From assembly GCA_036261625.1 (NCBI GenBank), contig DATAKL010000057.1:186001-250000 (forward strand): 64,000 nt of DNA. Direction: 5' to 3'. Origin of the DNA: JAAXKN01 sp036261625 (GTDB taxonomy: Bacteria > Bacteroidota > Ignavibacteria > Ignavibacteriales > SURF-24). Positions within the stretch are counted from its first letter, which is position 1. Every line of letters starts with the position of its first letter. This document shows, one piece after another, positions 17,465 through 26,492 of the stretch. Position numbers and translations under genes: made by a program. The notes beneath the pieces are model-generated. The model was not told the origin of the DNA and made no database searches. It saw nothing but the letters and a program-made list of their open reading frames with translations.

Positions 17465-17840
17465 GCCCGACCCAAGTCGGGCGTAACCTTAGTAGCCCAG
17501 GGTTCGAAACCCCCGTCAGGGGGTGATGAACCCTGGGTTAACGGATCCCCCACAATCCATCCAGCCCCGTCAGGCGGCGGCATATAAGATTTTTACAGGG
17601 GTTTACATTGCGGGTAAATGCGTGTGTATTTCCGATAAATCCGGCGGAATATAATTTGGGTTATAATTTCGCATGAATAAAATCAGCCAATTGGAATTAT
17701 ATCTACCTATTTGAGGCGTGAATATGCCGCACCTAACGGCGCTAGGATGGACTTTTTATACGGTACCCAGGGTTACGGCATCCTCCTGCGGAGGATTTGT
17801 AACCCTGGGCTACTGAGGTTTCGTCCTCCTTGCGGAGGAC
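17465..17840. repeat. cluster of palindromic intergenic repeats
   Basis: The 498-bp gap between the convergent treS-mak and malQ holds no gene but several strong hairpins: GCCCGAC/GTCGGGC (17465-17482), CCCAGGGTTC/GAACCCTGGG with inner CCCCC/GGGGG (17496-17537), CCCAGGGTTAC/GTAACCCTGGG with inner ATCCTCC/GGAGGAT (17766-17809) and GTCCTCC/GGAGGAC (17823-17840). The CCCAGGGTT arm is used twice, so this is a modular repeat family. Between them, 17540-17765 is AT-rich and unexplained. Confidence 0.75.
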
Positions 17841-17895
17841 TTAGTGATTGCACCGCTCTAGATGCTCCTGGTTCATTGGTCCTTTTATCCAAATG

Positions 17896-17924
17896 AAAAA
17901 GGCGCCCTTTGGGACGCCTTTTTT
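17896..17924. terminator. bidirectional intrinsic terminator between treS-mak and malQ
   Basis: AAAAAGGCGcCC-ttt-GGGaCGCCTTTTTT is a hairpin with A-tract and T-tract on opposite sides. It can therefore terminate transcripts of both convergent genes. It begins just past the malQ stop codon at 17930. Confidence 0.8.
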
Positions 17925-17929
17925 GTTAT

Positions 17930-19471
17930 TTAATGTATCTCTATTTCCACATCAACTTTCGGTTTTGGGGGCCTTTCGTATAATATGGTCAGATCTTTGT
18001 AGAATCCTGCCACTTCATATGGAACCTGATCCCACGTAAAGCGCCAGGTCCAGTTACCTCCCAGGCGTCCGGGGAAGTTCATCCTGGCCTCCGAACCCAG
18101 GTTCAGCATGTCCTGCATCGGAATTACAACCATGTTGGCTGCCGAAGCGTACGCCGTCTTAATGAGCGCGTGCGTAATGTAATCCACGCTGCCGTAGTAA
18201 TTGATGTATTTCTGCGTGAATTCATAAATGTCGCTGCCTCTGTCCTTGGCGGCCTTCTCGAAGAATCCGCGCGTTGTATCGTTGTCGTGCGAACCTGTAT
18301 GAACCACACTGTTCTTTTCTATGTTGTGCGGAAGGAATCTCGTTTCCTGTCCCGTGCCGAATGCGAACTGGAGCACTTTGATGCCGGGGAAGTTGAACTG
18401 ATCTCTCAGCTTTTCAACCGACTTTGTAATTACACCCAGATCTTCTGCAATGATGGGGAGTTCACCTAAGTATTTGTTAATTGTCTTAAAGAATTTTGCT
18501 CCCGGACCTTTAATCCATTTTCCCGTAACAGCTGTCGGTGCGTCACCCGGGATCTCCCAGTAGGCGTCAAATCCGCGGAAGTGGTCTATTCTTATTATAT
18601 CCACCATTTCAAAGAGGTTAGAGAACCTTTTTCTCCACCATTCGTAATCATCCTTTTCCATTTCATCCCACTTGTAGAGGGGGTTGCCCCAGAGCTGGCC
18701 GGTGGCGCTGAAATAGTCTGGCGGAACGCCTGCAACAGTCAGGAGCTTGCCTTTTCTGTCCACAGAGAACTGCTTCTTGTTTGCCCAGAGGTCCACGCTG
18801 TCGTATGCAATAAATATCGGCAGGTCGCCGACTATCTTGATTCCTCTTTCGTGTGCATAGTCCCTTATTGCCATCCACTGTTTGAAGAAGAGGAACTGAA
18901 TGAACTTATAGAAGGTCACCTCAGATTCCAGCTTCTCGGTCCATTCCTTAATGGCCGTTCTTTTTCTGAAGGCAATGTCTTCAGGCCACTCTGCCCAAAC
19001 GCGCCCCTTATGGAAATCCTTAACCGCCATAAAAAGGGCATAGTCATCCAGCCAGTTTTTGTGTGCTTTAGAGAACTGGGCAAATTCCTTTGTAAGGGCT
19101 TCATGGCGCGTCTTTGAGAAGTTCTTAAAAGCTTTCCTTAATAGGGAGAACTTGAAAGGAATTACCCTTCCAAAGTCGATCTCACGTGGGTTAAAATCGG
19201 GGACTTCCTCCAGATCCTTTCCCTGCATAAGGCCGTCCTGAACCAGCATGTCGGGGCTGATTAAGAGCGGGTTTCCTGCAAAAGCGCTGAATGTCTGATA
19301 AGGCGAGTCGCCATATCCTGTAGGCCCTAAAGGGAAGACCTGCCAGATCTTCTGTCCGGCTGCCTCAAGGAAGTTAATGAAATTATAAGCCTCATAGCCC
19401 AGATCTCCTATTCCGAAACGCCCCGGAAGGGATGTCGGGTGGAGCAAAATACCGGCTGATCGTTCAAGCAT
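17930..19471 (-). CDS. malQ: 4-alpha-glucanotransferase (amylomaltase)
   Basis: GH77 enzyme that disproportionates alpha-1,4-glucans, releasing glucose or maltose and lengthening acceptors. Motifs are SAGILLHPTSLPGRFGIGDLG at the N-terminus, the nucleophile in IIRIDHFRGF (Asp296), the acid/base in IIAEDLGVIT (Glu343) and HTGSHDNDTTRGFF. All look intact in 513 aa, the usual bacterial size. The start has AGAGGA upstream. It is convergent with the GlgE-pathway operon and is a plausible local source or sink of maltose for the maltokinase. Confidence 0.94.
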   Translation of the reverse strand: MLERSAGILLHPTSLPGRFGIGDLGYEAYNFINFLEAAGQKIWQVFPLGPTGYGDSPYQTFSAFAGNPLLISPDMLVQDGLMQGKDLEEVPDFNPREIDFGRVIPFKFSLLRKAFKNFSKTRHEALTKEFAQFSKAHKNWLDDYALFMAVKDFHKGRVWAEWPEDIAFRKRTAIKEWTEKLESEVTFYKFIQFLFFKQWMAIRDYAHERGIKIVGDLPIFIAYDSVDLWANKKQFSVDRKGKLLTVAGVPPDYFSATGQLWGNPLYKWDEMEKDDYEWWRKRFSNLFEMVDIIRIDHFRGFDAYWEIPGDAPTAVTGKWIKGPGAKFFKTINKYLGELPIIAEDLGVITKSVEKLRDQFNFPGIKVLQFAFGTGQETRFLPHNIEKNSVVHTGSHDNDTTRGFFEKAAKDRGSDIYEFTQKYINYYGSVDYITHALIKTAYASAANMVVIPMQDMLNLGSEARMNFPGRLGGNWTWRFTWDQVPYEVAGFYKDLTILYERPPKPKVDVEIEIH

Positions 19472-19694
19472 TGTTATCCTCTTTTATGAAAGTAAATATT
19501 TGGAATTTATAGTTTAATAATTTCGTTTTACTTAAGGGATATAAGCTATAAAAGAATCCATTTAAAAGGCAAATTTTTTGAAAAAATATTTAGGACAAAA
19601 TTTTTTAAAAAAGTTTTTGATAATAAAAAAAAATAACTATTTTGTATTCAGTCATTAGCAAAATCCTACCAGCCTAATGCTCATAAAAACCTAA

Positions 19695-19735
19695 ACTCTT
19701 AAAGAGGGCTTCAACATGGCAGTTTCTTTAAGAGT
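19695..19735 (+). promoter_or_regulatory. 11-bp perfect hairpin in the nrdJ leader
   Basis: ACTCTTAAAGA (19695-19705) is perfectly complementary to TCTTTAAGAGT (19725-19735) across a 19-nt loop. The left arm and loop contain an AAAGAGGG ribosome-binding-like sequence, and the loop contains the ATG of a 23-codon ORF, so folding would hide or expose that start. There is no T-tract directly after it, so it is unlike a simple terminator. No cobalamin riboswitch signature was recognised. Confidence 0.5.
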
Positions 19736-19787
19736 ATTCTTACAAAAATTTTGCTTTTTAATTTGTTGTTATTTTACTGAAAATTGA
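19716..19787 (+). CDS. possible leader peptide upstream of nrdJ (23 aa)
   Basis: ATG 19716 follows AAAGAGGG by about 8 nt and encodes MAVSLRVFLQKFCFLICCYF followed by TEN and a stop. The peptide is hydrophobic, with three Cys and five Phe. It lies 92 nt before the nrdJ start and its first codons form the right arm of an 11-bp hairpin. This is the layout expected of a regulatory upstream ORF, but a chance frame cannot be excluded. Confidence 0.35.
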   Translation: MAVSLRVFLQKFCFLICCYFTEN

Positions 19788-19809
19788 GAACCTTAATTGT
19801 AAGTTCTAC

Positions 19810-19848
19810 TTACCATTGGTGGTAAATGTTATCCTTACAACGGATAAC
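19810..19848 (+). promoter_or_regulatory. two adjacent palindromes before nrdJ
   Basis: TTACCA-ttgg-TGGTAA (19810-19825) is followed by GTTATCC-ttacaac-GGATAAC (19828-19848). Both are perfect inverted repeats. They end 31 nt before the nrdJ ATG and could be operators for a dimeric regulator or hairpins in the 5' UTR. They do not match the NrdR box consensus as I remember it. Confidence 0.5.
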
Positions 19849-19879
19849 TTTCATATAAATAAAATTTTGGGAGTTTTCA

Positions 19880-22800
19880 ATGATATTTAACAGAGTATTT
19901 ACCAAACAGGGGGAAGACCCTTTATCTTCTATCGAGTTTCAGAAGAGAACCTCAGAGATAAAGAACCCCGACGGGTCGATAGTCTTCCGAATGGAAGATG
20001 TTATTGTACCTTCGGGCTGGTCGCAGGTGGCAACAGACATCATTGCCCAAAAGTATTTCCGGAAGGCCGGAGTACCAAAGCTGCTCGTAAAGTCGAGCGA
20101 AAAGGGAGTGCCGCACTGGCTCCAGCCTTCAAAGGCCGACGAGGGAAAACTCAGCCAGCTGCCGGATAAGGAAAAGTTTACCTCAGAGACCGATTCAAGA
20201 CAGGTCTTCTCAAGACTGGCAGGATGCTGGACATACTGGGGCTGGAAAGCCGGCTACTTCGATAAGGAAGAAGATGCCAGAAACTTCCACGATGAAATGC
20301 TCTATATGCTGGCCAGCCAGATGGCCGCTCCCAACAGTCCGCAGTGGTTTAATACAGGCATCCACTGGGCTTACGGTATTGAAGGCCCTTCACAGGGGCA
20401 CTTTTATGTTGATTATAAGACAGGCAAGCTTACAATATCTTCCGATGCATATACGCATCCGCAGCCTCATGCATGCTTTATCTTATCTGTAAATGACGAC
20501 CTCGTAAACGAGGGAGGCATAATGGATCTCTGGACCAGGGAAGCCCGCCTCTTTAAGTACGGCTCAGGAACGGGAACAAACTTCTCCAACATCAGGGGCG
20601 CCAATGAGCCTTTAAGCGGGGGAGGAAAGTCCTCGGGACTCATGTCATTCCTCAGGATAGGCGACCGTTCGGCAGGCGCAATCAAGTCTGGCGGAACAAC
20701 ACGCCGCGCCGCCAAGATGGTCACCCTAGACATGGATCACCCGGATATTGAAGAATTTGTAAACTGGAAAGTGATTGAGGAACAGAAAGTTGCCTCACTT
20801 GTTACAGGTTCCAAACTCTGCAATCTTCACCTGAACAGAATTATGAAGGCATGCTACGATGAGCATCCTGAAAACGACCGCTTCAATAAGAAGCTGAACC
20901 AGAAACTTAAGGCTGCCGTTCTGGAAGCCCGCAAGGCGCTCGTTCCCGATAACTATATAGAAAGAGTAATTCAGCTCGCAAAGCTGGGCTTTACTTCAAT
21001 TGAATTCCCGGAATATGATACCGACTGGAATTCAGAGGCATATGCCACCGTTTCAGGGCAGAATTCAAACAACTCCATAAGAGTTACAAACCAGTTCATG
21101 CGCGCCGTTATTACAGACAGCAACTGGGACCTCATCTGGAGAACTGAAAAGAAGAAGGCAAAAGAGGAAAACAGGAAGCCCAAGGGGTTCAAATCCATTA
21201 AGGCCAGAGATCTCTGGAACGATATAGCCTATGCGGCATGGGCTTCGGCTGACCCGGGCCTGCAGTACCATACTACAATAAACGAATGGCACACATGCCC
21301 TGAAGACGGGGAAATAAAGGCTTCAAACCCCTGCAGTGAATATATGTTCCTGGACGATACGGCCTGCAACCTGGCTTCACTTAACCTTGTGAGGTTCTAT
21401 GACGCAGAGAAACAGAAGTTTGACATCGAGGCCTTCCGCCATGCTTCAAGACTCTGGACGGTAGTGCTTGAAATAAGCGTTCTTATGGCACAGTTCCCGA
21501 GCAAGGAAATAGCCAAAAAGAGCTATGAGTTCAGAACTCTGGGTTTGGGATACGCAAATTTGGGATCACTTTTAATGCTTCAGGGCATTCCATACGACAG
21601 CGATCAGGCTGCCGCTACTTGCGGAGCAATTACTGCAATTATGCACATGACTGCCTATGCAGCTTCGGCTGAAATGGCAAAACAGCTCGGGCCTTTTGAA
21701 GCCTATGAGAGGAATAAGGAAAATATGCTGCGCGTTGTAAGAAACCACAGACGTGCAGCCTATAACGTCCCTAATGAAGAATATGAAGGGCTTTCCATCT
21801 ACCCGATGGGAATTAACCCTAAGAACTGCCCATCCGACCTTCTTAAGGCGGCAAGGGAAGATGCCGAAAAGGCACTGGATCTTGGTACAAAATACGGCTT
21901 TAGAAATGCACAGGTGACCGTAATTGCTCCTACCGGAACAATAGGTCTTGTAATGGACTGCGATACTACCGGCATCGAGCCCGACTTTGCGCTCGTTAAG
22001 TTCAAGAAGCTTGCAGGCGGCGGCTACTTCAAGATTATTAATCAGTCCATTCCGCCGGCCTTAAAACGCCTCGGATACAACCAGGAACAGATAAACGAAA
22101 TTGTTAAGTACGCCAAAGGCGCCGGCAGCCTTAAAAACTGTCCTTATATCAATCATGAATCTCTTAAGAGCAAAGGCTTTACAGACGAAGCGCTTGAAAA
22201 CCTGGAGATGGTTCTGCCTTCGGTATTCGAAATAGGCTTTGCATTTAACCGCTTCATCTTAGGCGAGGAATTCTGCACAAAGCACCTGGGCTTTACAAAA
22301 GAACAGTTGAGCGCATGGGATTTCGATATGCTCTCAGCCCTCGGGTTCTCAAAGCAGGAAATCTCAACTGCAAACGATTATGTCTGCGGCACAATGACTG
22401 TTGAAGGAGCCCCGTTCTTAAAGCACGAGCATTATCCGGTCTTTGACTGCGCCAGCAAGTGCGGCAAAAAGGGTACAAGATTTATTAAGACAGGAGCCCA
22501 CATTAAGATGATGGCTGCAGCTCAGCCTTTCATCTCAGGCGCTATCTCTAAGACAATAAATCTTCCTAATCAGGCCACTATTGACGACATTAAAGCTGCG
22601 TACATGGATTCCTGGAAGCTCGGCCTTAAGGCCAACGCCCTTTACCGCGACGGCAGTAAGCTTTCACAGCCTCTTAACACGGTTGCCGTTGAGGAATATG
22701 AAAGCATCATGGAAGCCAAGGACGACAGCGACATTATTAAAGTTGCCGAGAAGATCATTCACCGCTACATCGCCAAAAGACGCCGCCTTCCCGACAGAAG

Positions 22801-23452
22801 AACAGGCTATACACAGAAGGCCAAGATCAACGGCCAGTCGGTTTACATCAGAACCGGAGAATACGAAAACGGCCAGCTGGGCGAGATCTTTATAGATATG
22901 CACCGCGAAGGCGCTGCTTTCAGAAGCCTTTTGAACTGCTTTGCAATTTCAATTTCCTTGGGCCTGCAGCACGGCGTGCCGCTTGAGGAATTTGTGGATG
23001 CATTTGTATTTACACGTTTCGAGCCTAGCGGAATGGTTTTAGGAAACGACAAGATCAAGATGGCAACTTCAGTTATCGATTACATATTCAGGGAACTTGC
23101 TGTAAATTACCTGGGGCGTAACGACCTGGCTCATGTGGCTCCTGAGGACAGGGGACACAGCGCTCAGCCTGAAGAGTTCGAAAGCGAAGAGGTCATAAGC
23201 GAGAGGTTTGTTGAACTCAATTCAAGCGATATTAAACTTCCGGATAATATTAAGCTTCCGCGCATGAAGCCGGATGCCACAATTAAAATAGTCACGAAGC
23301 CCAAGACCGATCCAATGACAAGCAAAATCAAGGAAGCGCGTGAAAAAGGCTACACGGGCGACGTCTGCACCGAGTGCGGCAGCATTACCATGGTCCGCAA
23401 CGGCACATGCCTCAAATGCATGACCTGCGGCAGCACCTCGGGCTGCAGCTGA
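19880..23452 (+). CDS. nrdJ: adenosylcobalamin-dependent ribonucleotide reductase (class II)
   Basis: Reduces ribonucleotides to deoxyribonucleotides using adenosylcobalamin to make the active-site thiyl radical, so DNA precursor synthesis does not depend on oxygen. Seen are the RNR barrel with GSGTGTNFSNIRG, NPCSEYMFLDDTACNLASLNL (thiyl-radical Cys and neighbouring Asn/Glu) and APTGTIGLVMDCDTTGIEPDF. The long C-terminal region ends in the CTECG...CLKCMTCGSTSGCS cysteine cluster used for re-reduction. 1190 aa is typical of this long NrdJ type. GGGAG precedes the ATG by 7 nt. The structured leader upstream suggests regulated expression. Confidence 0.95.
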   Translation: MIFNRVFTKQGEDPLSSIEFQKRTSEIKNPDGSIVFRMEDVIVPSGWSQVATDIIAQKYFRKAGVPKLLVKSSEKGVPHWLQPSKADEGKLSQLPDKEKFTSETDSRQVFSRLAGCWTYWGWKAGYFDKEEDARNFHDEMLYMLASQMAAPNSPQWFNTGIHWAYGIEGPSQGHFYVDYKTGKLTISSDAYTHPQPHACFILSVNDDLVNEGGIMDLWTREARLFKYGSGTGTNFSNIRGANEPLSGGGKSSGLMSFLRIGDRSAGAIKSGGTTRRAAKMVTLDMDHPDIEEFVNWKVIEEQKVASLVTGSKLCNLHLNRIMKACYDEHPENDRFNKKLNQKLKAAVLEARKALVPDNYIERVIQLAKLGFTSIEFPEYDTDWNSEAYATVSGQNSNNSIRVTNQFMRAVITDSNWDLIWRTEKKKAKEENRKPKGFKSIKARDLWNDIAYAAWASADPGLQYHTTINEWHTCPEDGEIKASNPCSEYMFLDDTACNLASLNLVRFYDAEKQKFDIEAFRHASRLWTVVLEISVLMAQFPSKEIAKKSYEFRTLGLGYANLGSLLMLQGIPYDSDQAAATCGAITAIMHMTAYAASAEMAKQLGPFEAYERNKENMLRVVRNHRRAAYNVPNEEYEGLSIYPMGINPKNCPSDLLKAAREDAEKALDLGTKYGFRNAQVTVIAPTGTIGLVMDCDTTGIEPDFALVKFKKLAGGGYFKIINQSIPPALKRLGYNQEQINEIVKYAKGAGSLKNCPYINHESLKSKGFTDEALENLEMVLPSVFEIGFAFNRFILGEEFCTKHLGFTKEQLSAWDFDMLSALGFSKQEISTANDYVCGTMTVEGAPFLKHEHYPVFDCASKCGKKGTRFIKTGAHIKMMAAAQPFISGAISKTINLPNQATIDDIKAAYMDSWKLGLKANALYRDGSKLSQPLNTVAVEEYESIMEAKDDSDIIKVAEKIIHRYIAKRRRLPDRRTGYTQKAKINGQSVYIRTGEYENGQLGEIFIDMHREGAAFRSLLNCFAISISLGLQHGVPLEEFVDAFVFTRFEPSGMVLGNDKIKMATSVIDYIFRELAVNYLGRNDLAHVAPEDRGHSAQPEEFESEEVISERFVELNSSDIKLPDNIKLPRMKPDATIKIVTKPKTDPMTSKIKEAREKGYTGDVCTECGSITMVRNGTCLKCMTCGSTSGCS

Positions 23453-23480
23453 GACAACTGAATCGTCGTTCAAAATTAAG

Positions 23481-23512
23481 CCCCGGCAGGATTTTCCCCT
23501 CCGGGGTTTTTT
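23481..23512 (+). terminator. intrinsic terminator after nrdJ
   Basis: CCCCGGcAGG pairs with CCTCCGGGG (23481-23506), with one bulge, followed by TTTTTT. Confidence 0.85.
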
Positions 23513-23538
23513 ATTCCCATTCCCCAGGAGGGGAGCCG

Positions 23539-23588
23539 GGAACCAGTTCCAGGCCAAAGTGCGGTGCCAGGAACCATTTCCTGGCACC
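23539..23588. repeat. GGAACC-type palindromic repeat pair
   Basis: GGAAC-ca-GTTCC (23539-23550) is followed by a perfect 9-bp stem GGTGCCAGG/CCTGGCACC with loop AACCATTT (23563-23588). The two share AACCA-type loop sequence. They lie between the nrdJ terminator and yggS and look like REP-type modules. Confidence 0.65.
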
Positions 23589-23626
23589 ATTTGACCTGAA
23601 ACGCTTTTTTTTCTCATTTCCTTTGT

Positions 23627-23634
23627 TATATTTA
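23627..23634 (+). promoter_or_regulatory. putative -7 box upstream of yggS
   Basis: TATATTTA, the octamer also seen before metG and lon. It lies about 105 nt before the yggS ATG, which would leave a long AT-rich 5' UTR. Confidence 0.3.
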
Positions 23635-23738
23635 GTTATTTCCATGTATTTCCCCGAAAACAGCCCGGAAACTAAAAAACTCGTTTTTTCGTTGATTTTT
23701 TGCGCTAAAAGTCCTAACTTCACACTCTTAATTAAGTT

Positions 23739-24455
23739 ATGATTTCGGAAAATATAAATATTGTCAGAGACAAAATTCAACGCAGATGCCTTGATTCCAA
23801 CCGCAATCCTGAGGAAATAAGGCTCGTTGCCGTTTCCAAGAATACAGGCATTGATTCCATCTGCGGGGCTCTTAGGGCCGGAATTTTGGACCTGGGCGAA
23901 AATAAGGCGCAGGAACTCAATGAAAAGATTCCCCTTATTGAACAGGAGCTTCCGGAAATTAAAGTGAACTGGCATTTCCTCGGACACCTTCAGACAAATA
24001 AAGTTAAATATGTGGTGCCTAAGGCATACCTGATCCATTCCGTAGACTCAATCCGCCTGGCTGAGGAAATTAACTCTCAGGCCGTGAAACTGGGCAAAGT
24101 CCAGAAGATCTTACTCGAAGTCAATACTTCTGAGGAAGCTTCAAAATACGGACTGAAAGATGAAGAGGAACTCCTCAGACTTGCTGAAGAATGCAGAAAG
24201 CTTCCGGCCGTTGAGCTCCTGGGACTTATGACAATGGCACCTTTTACAGATGAGGAAAGCCTTGTCAGGAAAAGTTTTTCCAAATTGCGTAACTTGAAAC
24301 TTATGATGAATGAAAAAGGCTTTAATTTGAGTGAGCTGTCAATGGGTATGACACATGATTATGAAATAGCTATAGAGGAAGGTGCTACTATGCTTAGGAT
24401 TGGAACTGCAATTTTCGGTGAACGCGATTACTCAAAAAGCTGGAGGGAACAATGA
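23739..24455 (+). CDS. yggS: YggS-family pyridoxal phosphate homeostasis protein
   Basis: PLP-binding single-domain protein (PLPBP/YggS/ProSC) with the fold of alanine racemase but no known catalysis. It keeps PLP and amino-acid pools balanced. Seen are the PLP-lysine segment LVAVSKNTG, then GILDLGENKAQELNEKI, WHFLGHLQTNKVKYV, VNTSEEASKYGL, LLGLMTMAPF and the C-terminal LSMGMTHDYEIAIEEGATMLRIGTAIFG signature. The length of 238 aa is normal. It is first in a gene string whose order (yggS, divIVA, ileS, lspA, rluD) matches the classical division-cluster neighbourhood. Its last codons overlap divIVA by 4 bp. Confidence 0.93.
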   Translation: MISENINIVRDKIQRRCLDSNRNPEEIRLVAVSKNTGIDSICGALRAGILDLGENKAQELNEKIPLIEQELPEIKVNWHFLGHLQTNKVKYVVPKAYLIHSVDSIRLAEEINSQAVKLGKVQKILLEVNTSEEASKYGLKDEEELLRLAEECRKLPAVELLGLMTMAPFTDEESLVRKSFSKLRNLKLMMNEKGFNLSELSMGMTHDYEIAIEEGATMLRIGTAIFGERDYSKSWREQ

Positions 24456-24984
24456 AATATACCCCCCTTAGCATTAAAAGCCAGCAGTTTAAGAAATCTG
24501 TTCGCGGCTACGATAAAGACGAGGTAACTGTATTCCTGGAACGCCTTGCCGAGGAATTTGAAAAGCTTGCAGGCGAAAACGAAAGCCTGAAGAAAGATCT
24601 CGAGAAGGCCAATCAGAAAATTACCGAGTTTAGAAAAATTGAAAAGAACCTGCAGGAGACACTCCTCAAGGCTAATGAGTCCTCATCCAAAGCGGTTGAA
24701 TCGGCCAGAAAACAGACTGCCCTTATAGTCAAAGAGGCTGAAATCAAGGCTTCCCAGATTGTGGAAAAAGCCAAGGCCGATGCCGATAAAGTACGCAATG
24801 CAGTCCTTGCTTTAAGAGAGGAAAGAAACCTGATAATTGCAAAGCTTAAAGCGCTCCTGAATTCACAGGCGGGACTTCTGGAAATGAAGCTTGAAAATAC
24901 GGAAAGGGAAAAGCCCCTGGAAAGGAAATCATCCGAAAGCCAAAACTTAAATCTTAATATAGACGATATACTGGAAAAATTACT

Positions 24985-24988
<4 letters not shown>
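24452..24988 (+). CDS. divIVA: DivIVA-domain coiled-coil protein
   Basis: 178 residues. The N-terminus MKYTPLSIKSQQFKKSVRGYDKDEVTVFLERLAEEFEKL is the DivIVA membrane-curvature-sensing domain. A long coiled coil follows (about 30-135) with A-x-x-I-x-x-x-A repeats, then a short Ser/Asn-rich tail with NLNIDDILEKLL. In Gram-positive bacteria DivIVA marks poles and septa. In this lineage the role is unproven but location suggests division or polar growth. It overlaps yggS and the following phosphorylase gene by ATGA, so the three are tightly coupled. Confidence 0.85.
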
Positions 24989-25802
<814 letters not shown>

Positions 25803-25806
<4 letters not shown>

Positions 25807-26420
25807 AAAGGAAGACAAAACCATATTACTATGCCGCGCCCCTTTTACTGGGGGTCTTTATGTTCGGATCGAATTTCCTCCAAACGAAGCTCTTTTCCTT
25901 CGGCGATCTTAACTTTGCGGTCTGGTTTGTACTTTCGGTGTTCTCGTTTGCCTGCGGATGGCTCATAGACAAGACGCTGAACTGGAAAGCAGGCGGAAAA
26001 GTGGTCTTTGCCGTAATTGTGGCAACAACAGCTACAAGCGTACTCATGGTCACTTTCTTCAGAGAGTATTTTTCGTCAAATGAACTTGTCACTGAAAACC
26101 TTATATTATATAGTTTACGCAACGTTGTCTTAGGATGTATGGGATTTTTCGGTATGGCAGTAGCCGAGGTGTTTGTACTCCAGAAGGAAGTTGTAAGCCT
26201 TAACAACAGAATAGACGCATATGAAAGTATGGTGGCCAATGCCCAGAAGGAAGCCGAACTTAAGATAAAGGAGGCTCAGCTCAATGCGCAGATGATCCTG
26301 AGGGATGCGGAAATGGAAGCAAAAGAGCACCAGGAGAAAAAAGCCAAAATTGAAAAGGACCTGAAGGAGTTCATTCAGGTAGAGCGCGAGCTCATTAGGA
26401 AGTACGAGGAAAATGAGTAA
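25803..26420 (+). CDS. membrane-anchored coiled-coil protein, unknown
   Basis: 205 residues with four predicted membrane segments at about 9-27, 37-56, 65-85 and 103-124. A cytoplasmic coiled coil from about 128 to the end follows, with the pattern A-E-L-K-I-K-E-A-Q-L-N-A-Q-M-I-L-R-D-A. That heptad style closely resembles the DivIVA coiled coil encoded three genes upstream. No family is recognised. Overlapping start and stop with the phosphorylase gene and position before ileS place it in the division/translation operon. A role as membrane partner of DivIVA is inference only. Confidence 0.75.
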
Positions 26421-26492
26421 AAAAATTTTAAGAAATAATTGATATTTAGCAATAGATTTTTAATAATTAATATTTAACACAAAAATAAAAAC

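Noticed and set aside
17496..17537. GGTTCGAAACC sequence resembling a tRNA T-arm
   Set aside because: It is part of a long symmetrical hairpin (CCCAGGGTTC/GAACCCTGGG). No acceptor, D or anticodon arms are found around it.
19472..19879. Cobalamin riboswitch before nrdJ
   Set aside because: The expected conserved B12-box sequence was not recognised. The visible structures are simple hairpins.
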